From Liriodendron chinense (Eukaryota; Streptophyta; Magnoliopsida; Magnoliales; Magnoliaceae), in NCBI GenBank assembly GCA_003013855.2, contig ML058408.1, forward strand, positions 434,001 through 498,000: a stretch of DNA of 64,000 nucleotides. The letters run 5' to 3'. The position numbers and the translations under genes are program-made. The stretch's first letter is position 1; every line of letters begins with the position of its first letter. Shown piece after piece: positions 25,901-38,876 of this stretch. The notes under the pieces were generated by a model that was not told the DNA's origin, did not search any database, and was given only the letters and a program-made list of their open reading frames with translations.

Positions 25901-28900
25901 ATGGTATACAAATTCTCATGAGCCGTGGTTGGTGCTATGGACACTAATCCCGTGCTGTCGGCCTATGCTGGGTTGCTTGCGACTCCCCATAGTGACCATT
26001 GAGTTTTATTTAAATCGGTTGTATGCGAAAACACTTAAATAAAGGTGAAACTAAAGTCATGCATTCACTTGGCTCCATGTGGGTGTACGGAATTGAGAAT
26101 AGGCTAGAGCGTCCTACTTCTCCCTACACTGTCACGTGTAGATTTGGGCTATGAGCGTCCCGTTTCTCACGTGGTCGGGCAAAACTATGGGCTTGTGCGT
26201 CCCAGGAACCTCTGGTGACTAGTGGCTAGCATGAAGTCGTAACAGGGAGTCTCCCACTTCATGGATTGTGATTCTAGCCAGGGTGCCTTAGCCAGAGCAT
26301 GCATTCCATGCATCGCATTAACAAAGATTTTTAGTTGGTTATTTTGATTTGATTAAATGATAATATCCTGCTTGCGTTTACTCTGTACCGTTATTATTAT
26401 TCTTGATTGTCTTGGAGGAAATATTCCCCACTATGATAGCGTTTAGCGCTATCCCAACACAATTTAGATGATGCAGGTGAAGATCCAGGTATTGAACCCG
26501 ATTTTTAAGGAAAAGAGTTCGATGTTCGTACAATCACATGGCGGATGACGATGTTAGAGAAACTTAATTGATGTTATCATTTATTAAATATTTCTTTTGA
26601 GTAGTTGATACATTTATGGAATTGTAATAGGTATTCAAGAGAAGACATGGTTTTGTATTTTAATTAATCATTATGGATATTGGTTGGTTCCCTTATTTAA
26701 ACATTGATGATGACGTAGTAAGTTTGATAGAATAAGATGATAATTGTTTCCGCCATTGTGCTTGAAAGCTATATTTTATTATTTGATAAATTAGTTATTC
26801 CATAAGTTACTTGGGAATTCGACTGTTGTGTTATACACGAAAGTCGAAAATCTCGGGACGTTACAGTTGGTATCAGAGCACAATCGGGACCTCTGGGTGA
26901 GAAGCCCAACCATTTTCATAATAAATATCCCTTAGGGCTTAGGTTCCCATGAAATAGAAACAAAAACACTTAGGTTCATCCCCCATTGGATGCATGAGAT
27001 GTTATAAATCTAGAGACTCAAACATAGACCCATTAAAATCGTTAGGATAGTCGATGAACAAAAAAAATATGAAATTTTATGATTTTTGGGAAGTGGATTC
27101 TCACTTTTTCTGGACGTTTTGGAGCTCTCATCATTTTCTCATATTTAGATCAGCGTTACGCTGAATCATGGGATTTATCTCCCTCAAATTTTAAGGATAA
27201 CTATTTTATCTCAAATTGTTTTTGTTAGGACAAATTTCCTGACCTTTTAGCAATGCCACCACTAATAATTATATTTTTAAAATTGATAAATTTTTGAAAA
27301 TTTTTATACATGTTTCTAACTCATTACCCAACACTTTCATAAAATTTCAGATCAATCCGACATTTAGATAAATCGTGAAAATTCTGTTAGTAGAGAAAAT
27401 CTTGCGCTGAAAACTGCTGGACTGTTACGTTTTTCAGACTTTTAGAGGTCAGAATCATATCTTACCATAGGAATTTTATTCTGAGAAAAATTAAGGTGAT
27501 TTCTCACCTAACCTTTAGATTACCCTCCAAATTTTAGGCAAAAAGGACGTTTAGTTTGAGAGATAAAATTCTAAGAGCGCTTATAAGTCCTGTGTTCCAG
27601 ATTCGACACTATCCTAGTTCCTTAGCTTTGAAAACCTCTAAACCCCTTGTTTAGGCTTAGTTATTGTGAGATGGCACCCTTAGAAATACTTTCTAGTATA
27701 TTCTCATACATCCCTAAGAATTTTAGGCCCAACCCTCTTACTTAAAGTAGATTATAGTAACCATAAAATGTCATGTACCAATCCCTCACATAGATCTTCG
27801 ACCATGTCTAACAATGAAAGTAAATAAGATCTCGTAAAGTTTTAATGTTTTGTATTGTTGAATTTTAATTTACGTGATCTTCGTTGATTTTTTATTGGTT
27901 GGAGAATACATGAAAGTCCCCACAATGTTAGACTAAATCGGCCGCACGAGAGGGCAGAACCGTACCTAATATATTGTGTAAAGGATTGAATCCTCGTTCA
28001 AATCCTGAGGGTCGACACTCGGAATTTCGAATGGATACTAATGAACTCAATGCTCAAATGCGAGTAGAAGATCTAAGTATCGGATCCGAATCTACTTGAA
28101 CTGTTCACCCGTGATGTCGACACAATACAAATCGCATCCTTGTTCTAACTGGACGACTTTTATGCATTCTCTTGGAATGTGTGTGATTGTTTTCTTTGGA
28201 TGACTAAAATAAGATAGATGTATGACGACCCTAGGACGTAGAAGCTTAGCCACTTAGATTCTATAAAGAGCTAAAATACGGTATTCCTAACTTCACCTTT
28301 CTGTCGCACTTTCAACTATTAAAGAACTGTCGATGATATCTCATTCACTTTGTTATCCGCTTGTTTATCCACTCATTCAAGTGACCATCCGATCATGCCA
28401 ACCTAATCAAACCCAGATCTATCTTTTAAACTCTTGATCAGTCATTTCGTTAGCGATCAGACATCCTTGATAATTATCTAACCCTAATCATCTTAGATCC
28501 TTGACTATAAGAACACCTACCCAAACCTGAGAAATATTAGGGCGCTAGATGATTGAATGATTTGAGAGACCAATCAATATATTCAGAACCATCTAGGAAT
28601 CAGAGTGCGCAGTGGAAGCATGATAGGAAAGAAATTTGGGGGAACTTGTAAAAATTGATATCGAGTACGGATTTATTTTTAAGGGGGGTGGATTGTGATC
28701 GCGTCTGACCCGGAATAGTTTAGAAAGTTAGGCGAGAAGTCATGAAGTGAGATGGCCTTCAATCTTTTATCGACGATGCTTAGAAAACTTCGGGGACGAA
28801 GTTTGTTTTTAAGGGGGGTGGTTTGTAACGCCCCAGATTTTCGAGCTTTATTTGAAAATTTTTGAAAATTCATTTTTAATTTATTTTTTTATTAATTATC

Positions 28901-31900
28901 ATACATTTACTGTTGATTTGCGAATAGCGGGACATCCGTAGGAGATCCGATAGGGGACCCTTTACAAAAGTTGCTTAGAATGATCCCATAAACATCGTAG
29001 AAAGATCAGATTTCAAAAAATCACGCACTTTTCAGATAATTACGAAAATGCCATTAGTTAAACTTAAGTTAAGATGTCATTTTTAAGTATTATAGTTTCT
29101 GACGATCACTTTCACGCAAAACTCTGGATTTAAGCTTTTGGGCACATATTAACCATACACATCAAATTTCAGCCCTTAAATCATAGTAGAAGTGGTCCGA
29201 TTGTCAAATCAGCCCCTTAACCCTTGATTTTCATCTTCATCGACTGAGGAAAGTAGATGGTTAGTCGTAGTCGAATATTTTTCTTAATATGAGTGACTTG
29301 GATTGTCTTTATCATGGACCAATAATGTGATTTGAGTGCCCCACCTTGATAAGCATCTTTCTTATGCGCGAAGTTATCCCGTTTTAGAAATTAATGAGTT
29401 ACCAACTCTTTTTAAATCTGAACCTTTTAATTTACTCACTTCTCACCATCAATCGCTTCTCAAATTTGGACCATTTATTATACTTATATGACTACGAGTT
29501 TACACAAAGTTTGGACCCCGATCTATAATCCTACACCGTTGAACCACAAAGCCAGCACCTTCCTTTTCCGCCAAAAATTGAAATTTTAGATCTAGGCATT
29601 TCTCACCATCAATCAACTACTAAATTTTGTACAATTGTTTGCCTATCATGACTACATATTTTTCCAAAATTTGGGCCCCGATCATCAAGCGTAGACCGTT
29701 AATTGAGATCTAGCCCATTTTAGCACCCGTTAGGCCATTTTCAAGGATCGGCCAATCTAGAATGTGGATCATCAAGAAATTTACGTCTTCTGACTCTACT
29801 CTTCGAGCTTAATAAGATGAATAGATTAGAATTGATCATAGATCATCCGAATATTGAGATTTGAGAAACCCACCTCAAGAAGTTGTTACACAAGACCTCG
29901 CGTGCACATCCCTCTCCATATTTCTACTACGCACCTCCAAATCCTTCTCCTAACCCTAGCCTCCATGCCGTAGAGAGAGAGAGAGAGAGAAGAAGGAGAG
30001 AGTTCTTTCTCATATTTTTTCAGCGGTTAGGATCTTCTACAACCCTCTTCTTCTAAGTCCATCCTAAGGTGAGGATTTTCCTTCAAGCCTTTCATTAATA
30101 ATATTATGATTATCATAAGTTTCTTTTGTGGCATGTGAAGTTGTTTTGTTTTGAATTGCTGATCCATATAACATGAAGTTTAATGTAGGATTTATAATGA
30201 ATATCATTATATAATGATGTGATTCATTGTTTAGATTTTTGACTAAGAAGCATGTGTATTTGTATTATTTATTTTTGTGAAATCTATGCCCTTATTTCCT
30301 TAATCTGTGTTTTACAAGGAACATTGGTTTTCATATTGTGATATGAAATATGTGTATAAGATCATCATATAAATATCCCATTATTGTATACTCTTTGTCC
30401 CTAAGTTGGTAAAATTATTCGATGTAGAGAGATGGAACCCATGAGAGGTGTCCATGATGGAAGAATATCTCTTGACTTAACTGAGAGAATGAAGTGTTTG
30501 TTTGTCAATGGATCCTTACATGGATATGATGCTTGATTGGATCCATTTACATTACATGGGTATTTTAATGAATTTGGTCATGACGTACAACCTTAGCTTT
30601 TTGGGACATGATGAAATCATAAAACGGGACAATGAATGGACACTAATGGTATACAAATTCTCATGAGCCGTGGTTGGTGCTATGGACACTAATCCCGTGC
30701 TGTCGGCCTATGCTGGGTTGCTTGCGACTCCCCATAGTGACCATTGAGTTTTATTTAAATCGGTTGTATGCGAAAACACTTAAATAAAGGTGAAACTAAA
30801 GTCATGCATTCACTTGGCTCCATGTGGGTGTACGGAATTGAGAATAGGCTAGAGCGTCCTACTTCTCCCTACACTGTCACGTGTAGATTTGGGCTATGAG
30901 CGTCCCGTTTCTCACGTGGTCGGGCAAAACTATGGGCTTGTGCGTCCCAGGAACGTCTGGTGACTAGTGGCTAGCATGAAGTCGTAACAGGGAGTCTCCC
31001 ACTTCATGGATTGTGATTCTAGCCAGGGTGCCTTAGCCAGAGCATGCATTCCATGCATCGCATTAACAAAGATTTTTAGTTGGTTATTTTGATTTGATTA
31101 AATGATAATATCCTGCTTGCGTTTACTCTGTACCGTTATTATTATTCTTGATTGTCTTGGAGGAAATATTCCCCACTATGATAGCGTTTAACGCTATCCC
31201 AACACAATTTAGATGATGCAGGTGAAGATCCAGGTATTGAACCCGATTTTTAAGGAAAAGAGTTCGATGTTCGTACAATCACATGGCGGATGACGATGTT
31301 AGAGAAACTTAATTGATGTTATCATTTATTAAATATTTCTTTTGAGTAGTTGATACATTTATGGAATTGTAATAGGTATTCAAGAGAAGACATGGTTTTG
31401 TATTTTAATTAATCATTATGGATATTGGTTGGTTCCCTTATTTAAACATTGATGATGACGTAGTAAGTTTGATAGAATAAGATGATAATTGTTTCCGCCA
31501 TTGTGCTTGAAAGCTATATTTTATTATTTGATAAATTAGTTATTCCATAAGTTACTTGGGAATTCGACTGTTGTGTTATACACGAAAGTCGAAAATCTCG
31601 GGACGTTACAATTTGGGCCATCATGGGCTGTATTTGGACCTAGAGTTTTGATCTAGTGGATCAGACCACCAAGTTTAGGCCCCATAACCAAAAGTCAAAG
31701 CTCATGTCAAGATCATTCATCTGTTGGGTCAAGATGGGCTGTTCCAGGTCCATGACAAGATGACAACAATGTATATAGTGGCAAGTATATTTAATACATA
31801 ATATCAATGCAATATATAGAAAAATTTTAATCAAGTCAAGCTCAGGCCTGATACTTCTAATTGGGTTGAATTATAGCAGAAAATTTGGCCCATCTTGGGC

Positions 31901-34829
31901 TTGGGTGGTGCTCACAACTCGAAAAAATAGCCTGTATTGGGTTTTGGTTGGCTCGCAAATACATGATCAAACGAAAGTATGGCACTCATGAATTAAAGGC
32001 TTTCCCATTCGTTTTGCACAAGCAAGTTCCCTATGAGAAACTTAGTTTGCAGATTTTAATGGCCATGGTTGGTCTATCCAAGCATTTGATCTGATCGCCC
32101 GCGCTATGGATGGACCATCCCCAAAAAGCCTCCCAAGATCGGAAAATCCCAGTTATCGATTCTCTTGTCTTTCCTCAATTGAATGCGGCTTGTTCAAGCC
32201 ATTTGCTTTAATCTTGTATTTGCTTGCCAATGATGGGAAGGTTAGAGTTGACTGATTGAGGAAAGTTTTTGGGAATGGTCCATACATTATGAGGCCTTCA
32301 GATCAATGGCTTGGATAGACAAACCATGGCCCCCTAATCTACAAACTCATCCCTTCTGCTCTTTATTTATTCTACTAGGAAGTTACAATAGAGACAAGAA
32401 ATAGAGAAGGGAAATTAGAACCGTATGAAAGATAAGAGATAATAACTAACAGAAAAGACAAACACTGCAGCTGGTGCTTTGCAGGAACATTGAACTGTGG
32501 TGTCCAATTACATGCACGGTACAGTGAACTGCAGGAGCATGTGTATACATAGATACACTTTAACAACAGTGAAATCAAAACTTAAAAGGATCAGCATATG
32601 ATAATGGCATCAAATCACTAGAATGTGTTAAACAACAGTTGCCTACTTTGTCCAGAGTGTAAGTATAATGCTCCCACAAGTGTGTACATAGCCATGCTCC
32701 ACCCATTTGCCACAAAGCCCATTTAGGTTCACCTTGATCTGGAGATGTTTTTGCCCATATGTCAGAGTCATGATGAGTAACCCAACCACTGGCTTCATAG
32801 TCGACCTGTTTATACAAAAATCTAACGGTCATATATGAAGCACCAATCCTAGGTCATATTTTCGAAGTGTTGTATAATGCATACAGCAAAGAAGTTTTCC
32901 AAAATATCTGTATGCCATGGACCACTGTATCCAAGAACTTATGATATGTGGGCCATGGCTTTGGGTTCACAATCCAAGTCCCATCCTATCTGCCAAAAGC
33001 AAAAACATGAACACAACATATAGGTTCATCAATTGTGAACTGGAGACCAGATACTAAAACTGTTTCATTTAGCGATATAAAGTTGTTATTTGTTAAAAAG
33101 ATAGTTGTCCATATATCCAATCACTGATCACTACAAAAGCCCACAATTTAAAACATATTTTCCCCATGGTGAAAATAAAAATAAACTTTCATGTTTTAAT
33201 GTTTGTACCATCTTTTTCATGTTTGATATGATTTTTTATTATCATTCAATAGTTTCCTTCTAAGGAATTAATTTCTGAAATCTCTCCTAGCATCTTGCTT
33301 ACACCATCTTATTTTTAGATTACTAACCTATGTGTGTTGTTAGAGGTTCACATAATATCAGTTTATGGCTATTGCATGCTAACTGCTCCGTCCTAACAAG
33401 GAAAAAGTCTATCTGTGATTAGTGTCGCGTATTCTTAAAAAGTCAACAAGTTTTCATCTCTCTTCTTAAAATAATATTCTTATTAGTAAGTCATACACTG
33501 GACCCTTTTCTTTCCCCCCAAAAAACTAAGCTTTCTTAGCAAATCTCCTCTAGGGATATGATCTATTTATAGGAGTTTAGGGTTTTAAGGGAGTATCAAC
33601 ATATGGTGATCCTAACCAGTGTTCGAAATATCAGTATCGCGTTATGTATCGCATCCTTAGGATACAGATATGTATCGGTTATCACACAGGATATATCGTT
33701 TGTATCAGGTAATTTATCACACGTTTTGGGAAACATCGGGAAACATTGGGTAAATGGTTTAATTTTTCAATGAAACTTCAGGGATTGTTAAAAAAGACCT
33801 TAATACACACTTTTAAATCATAACATCTCAAAAAATAAGTGCATATAATAGGTTTCTTTTGTATAGGATCCTAAGCTATGTGTTGTCTGACTGAACTAAT
33901 GCAACTATATTCAAATTGAACACTCCTAAATACTTTTAAATGAGTCTCAATCGACAGCTGGTTGAAGGGAATTTTCGAAAAAAAAATAATATTTTAATAA
34001 TATTTATTAATTTTCATTAAAAAATGATTTTTATTTTCCGAAAATTGATGAGGACTTGAAAAATCAGTAGATCTGCCCTCATACATGCTTGATTTCATGT
34101 TTGGAGTGCAACATTGCAAGAAATTTGAGAGAAATTGAGGAAATTTCAAATTTTCTCCAATTTTCCCCAAATTGGACCACCTACACTCAAAATTTTGAAA
34201 TTGGAGTGTATGTGATGATCATTTCGTCAAATACTCCTAAATACTTTGAAGTTAGTCTCAATTGACAGCTAGTTGAAGGAAAATTTCGAAATCAAAGCTT
34301 CAACTCCATGATTTTTCATGCAAAACATAAAGAACCATTGGATTTGTAACCATTTGACATTGATTTAACATACCTTCAACAAAAAAAGATCGAAAAATGA
34401 AAATGCTCACCGGGTCGAACATGTGGGATATATCAGCACTACTTACGCATTTTGTATCGCACAAGTGGTATACAAGATATATCGTGGGATATATCGGACA
34501 ATATCATCAATATTTAAAACATCGGTCCTAATCCCTTACGGACTTCAGGATGCCCCACATCATCAAAAGTCTGTGATATTGTCTATCTATATACCCAAAT
34601 TGACCAAATCCCTCCACTATTTTTGGTGTCCATCATCGGCCAAAATACCATGCAAGCAGAAGAGGCGGAGCACTAAACGATCCAATTGTTGGATGTCCAT
34701 CAAGTTTCATCAGAACACTTTAATGGTGAAATTAAAAGATCTTATAGAGAGTGCAAGTGATGCATTTGTAGAGGTGTGTTTTTTGGGTGTGTGCATGTAC
34801 ATAGGATTCTTGCCCTAACACACAAAAAG

Positions 34830-34873
<44 letters not shown>

Positions 34874-37800
34874 TCATTCCTCTACCTAAATCCACTCAAA
34901 CAAACTTGGCATCAAAGCAAGAATCTTCACGTTGATTGGTTCCATGGGAATATGCTAATGTTAGCAATCGTATGGCTAACGTCAACAACTGTACATTCCA
35001 TAGGGCCTTTTTTTATCGAGAAGAATACAGTTTGATGCATGTCAAAACATGGACCGGCATGTCGTTTTTGGGTCCTTGGGGGTCTAACTATACACTAGAT
35101 CTCATGATGTATGTTCTGCTGCTTGAGCTTCTCCTATGAGGTGTTGTTGATGCTTGTTTCAGCTATCCCTTGGTCCTTGTTGCTAGATTTTCCCTCTTTA
35201 GCTACTTCTGGACCTCCAGGACGCCATCTAAAACTCAACTTTCTGTGAATCTGTTGCTATTTTTATCCCTTGTGCCTCTCCTTGAATTGTTTGCTCTTGG
35301 GTTTTGTGTTCGTGGACCCCTATGGAGGACAAGATCTCTTCAATCTTTATTGTGGGATCTTCGGAATCCCATCCCTTGTTAATTACAATAGTAAAGTTGA
35401 ATGATAACAACTATTTGCAGTGGGCTCAATCTGTTAAGCTGTTTTTAGGAGGAAGAAATAAACTTTCCTATATCTTGGATGAAGCATCAGATTCTATTGA
35501 TAGGAATTCCAAAACTTCGACCAAGGATAACTACAAGGTCATGGCTTAGCTACTTAATAGTATGGTACTATGAGCAATTCTGTTAATGTTTCTAAGCTCA
35601 GCAAAAAGGATATGGGACACCCTTCATGATATGTATTCAGAAGCCCAATCAAGTATTGTTCTTCATGTGTCATCTTCTCCCCCTCCTTGGGTCATTGACT
35701 CTGGAGCCACCTATCATATGAATGGTAAGCCTCATCTATTTAGCTCTTATCTTTCTTCTAGTCAATCACATTTTGTCACTGTTGCTAATGGTAACCAAAC
35801 TCCTATATCCAGAATTCGTTCCATCAAACTTTCTCCCTCCATGCATTTGTCATCAGTTCTGCATGTTCCCAACTTTCCCCTTAATCTATTATCTGTCAAT
35901 TCTCTTATGAAATCCTTGAATTGTTCAGTAACCTTATTTCCTTCTCATTGTATGTTTCAAGACTTCTAGATGAAGTAGATGATTGGTGAGGGTCATAACG
36001 TGAAGGCATTTATTTCTTGAATGATGCACCTGTGCTAGAATCTAATGCCTTGTCCTTAGATAGGGAGTCAGTGTCTAGATGACATTGTTGCTTTGGGCAC
36101 CCAACCTTGTCTAGGTTAAAATTTTTATTTCCTTCAATTTTTGTATCTCAACCTTTATGTTGTGAAACTCGTGAGTTCTCTAGACATTAACGGACTGTCT
36201 TTCCTCCTAGTTCATCTGAGAGGAAATCTAGACCATTCAAGCTAGTCCACTCTAATGTTTGGGGTCCTGCTCTTGCTATCCCTCTTTTTGGATAAAATAT
36301 TTTGTTACTTTTATTGATGATTGTACTTGGATGACATGGGTTTATTTTTTAAAATCTAAGCATGAAGTGTTTGATATGTTTAAGGTACTTTATAATGAGG
36401 TAGTTACCCAATATTAATGCCCTCTTAAAATTATACACCCATTCCAGTCTCTTGTCATGCTCCCACTGCAACTGTCTCAAAGCATATCCTTGTGTATCAT
36501 TGACGAACTAAATCCTCTATTGATCAACAGCCCATCATTTCATCAGCTTCTGCTGGTGGTTCAGGTATAAACTCTTTACCTCCTGATGATCTTCCCATTG
36601 CCCTGTGTTAGCCTCCCCACTTATGCACAAAGCATCCCATTAGCAATTTTATTGTCATCATTTTTCACCTTCCCTCCAATCTTTTACAACTTCCTTATCC
36701 TCCTCAGGTTACCCCATGTAAGTTGAAGGAAACTATGAGTAGCCCTGACTGGACTTAGGCTATGATGGAAGAAATGTAGGTGTTGGAGAATAACAATAGT
36801 TGGGAGTTCCCTTTACTTGAAGGCAAACAAACAGTTGGTATCTTCCAAATAGTTCTATTGATCGTTATAAGGCATGCTTAGTTGCAAAGGGTTATACTCA
36901 AACATATGGCGTTGAATACTTTGAGACATTCTCTCATGTGGCCAAGCTTAACTTTGTTTGTGTTGTTATCTCATTAGCAGTGAACTTGTCTTGGCCCCTA
37001 TTTCAACTAGATATGAAGAATGCGTTCCTACATGGTGATCTTGCCAAGGAGGTCTATAGGGATCAGCCCCCAGGTTTTTCTATGTCTCTCGACTCCCCTC
37101 TTGTGTGTTACCTAATGAAATCCATTTATAGTCTCAAATAGTCCTCACATGCCTGGTTTGATAAATTTAGTCGTGCTCTTCTGGATTTTGGATTTTTGGC
37201 AGCCAAGCTTATCACTCACTGTTCATTTGTCTTTGGTTCACAGGGATTATGGTGCTAATTGTTTATGTGGAAGACATTATGTTGTCCAGTGATGATACTG
37301 AGGGAATTGTAGCCACTGAATTTTTTCTCAAGACTTGATTTCAAATCAAAGATCTTTGGACTCTTCCCATTTTCTGGGTATTGAAGTTGCTCGATCTAAG
37401 TTCCAGAGTTATGCTCTCTCAAAGAAAATATACCCTTGATCTTCTCTCAGAGACTGAAATGCTAGGATGTAAGCCTGCTACCACACCTATGGATATTACC
37501 CACAAAATTAATCCTGATGATGGTGAGCTCCTGGCTGATCTTGAGATGTATAGGTGGTTGGTTGGCCGACTTATCTATCACTTGGGCAGATCTTTCGTAT
37601 GTTGTGGGTGTTGTGAGTCAATTCATGCATGCTCCTATACCATACATTTAACAACATTATATCGTATCCTTCGGTATCTCAAATATTCCCTAGGTAAAGG
37701 CTTACTATTTCAACAACATGGCCACCGTCATCTATCTTGTTACTCTGATGCTGATTATGTTGGAAGTTTACATGATCAACGATCTACGTCTGGGTACTGT

Positions 37801-38350
37801 ACATTTGTTGGTGGCAACCTTATCACCTGGAAGAGTAAAAAACAGTCCGTCATAGCGTGATCTTCTGCCGAGGCTAAGTATCGAGCAATGGCTCATGCGA
37901 CATGTGAACTTATTTGGCTTCGAACCTTCTTACAAGAACTTAATTATAATCCTTCGATTCACATTCCTTTGCATAGCGATAATCAGGCTGCCATTCATAT
38001 TGCCAACAATTTGGTGTTCCATGAGCGCATGAAGCACATTGAGATCGATTGTCATTTCATTTAGGAAAAAGTTACTAACAAGGAAATTGTGACTCGTTTT
38101 GTTCGCTCAGAGTAATAGTTGGCTGATGTTCTTACCAAGTCTCTCAGCCGAGATGCTCTTCTTTGTATCACTAGCAAGTTGGGCATGATCAATACCTATG
38201 CTTCAAATTGAGAGGGAGTATAGAGAATGCAAGTGATGTATTTGTAGTGGTGTGTTTTTTATGTGATTTTTAGATGTGTGCCTGTACATAGTGTTGTGTG
38301 ATTTGTAGAGTATGCTTTTGTACTTCTAGCATTATAACAAAAGGTGTGTG

Positions 38351-38405
<55 letters not shown>

Positions 38406-38826
38406 ATTCCTCTACCCATTCAAGAAAACTTTTAAAAAAATTTAAGAGTCCCGACCAACTATAAAACACTTAATGGCCAGTCCAATCGACAAGATCTATC
38501 CACAACTAAGTCTCAGGATGACTAGTGGATCCTGTGTTAATGCATGCAAGGCTTTGACCACATCATCATGCATGCACTCAAAAACACCTGTGTTTCGACC
38601 GCTACTGTATATCCTAAAAAAGTGTGCCCGAGCCCACTACATTAGAACCATAAAGTTCTTCCATATTCTCATGTCTAAGGATTAGTCAAAGTTAACGCAC
38701 AATCAAGCCAATCCAATCCGAGCATAATGGGACTTTAAATTAGGAGACTTAATGCAATCCTCCAATATGAATGTTCAATCAAGCTCAATACAAGTACTTG
38801 TAAATGTCAAACGAGGAGATAACTAA

Positions 38827-38876
<50 letters not shown>

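Larger units (their letters stand above)
24080..31610 (+). mobile_element. Young non-autonomous long-LTR element (LARD, Gypsy-derived)
   Basis: A 7531-bp element with perfect 5-bp target duplication ATTTG (24075-24079 and 31611-31615), two 2.79-kb LTRs, a perfect initiator-Met primer-binding site and a polypurine tract, but no gag or pol: the 1.96-kb internal region has no ORF of note. The LTRs differ by about seven substitutions and one indel by eye, so insertion is very recent. LTR ends TGTAACGCCCC...GGGACGTTACA and the TTCGGGGACGAAG...AAGGGGGG phrase before the 3' LTR are typical of Tekay/Del chromovirus Gypsy elements (family knowledge). Orientation is set by the primer-binding site. Confidence 0.95.
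11763..32646. other. Giant intron, 20.9 kb
   Basis: The intron is bounded by acceptor TATTTAG| at 11763 and donor |GTAGGC at 32646. Its content is almost wholly transposons, annotated separately. The stretches 11770-12536, 12660-13370, 13950-14260, 22403-22594 and 31616-32640 show no recognisable gene. Confidence 0.8.
34740..38430 (+). mobile_element. Decayed Ty1-copia element
   Basis: Similar terminal regions (about 34740-34904 and 38218-38430) start TATAGAGA(G/A)TGCAAGTGATG, carry long CT tracts and end TCTTCATTCCTCTACC. A degenerate primer-binding site TTGGCATCAAAGC follows the left LTR. The interior encodes gag, protease, integrase, reverse transcriptase and RNase H remnants in Copia order, about 3.3 kb in all, so roughly 1 kb or more has been deleted. 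Confidence 0.85.

Noticed and set aside
31885..32094. A 69-codon plus-strand frame in the intron
   Set aside because: Short, with no recognisable family and no supporting signals.
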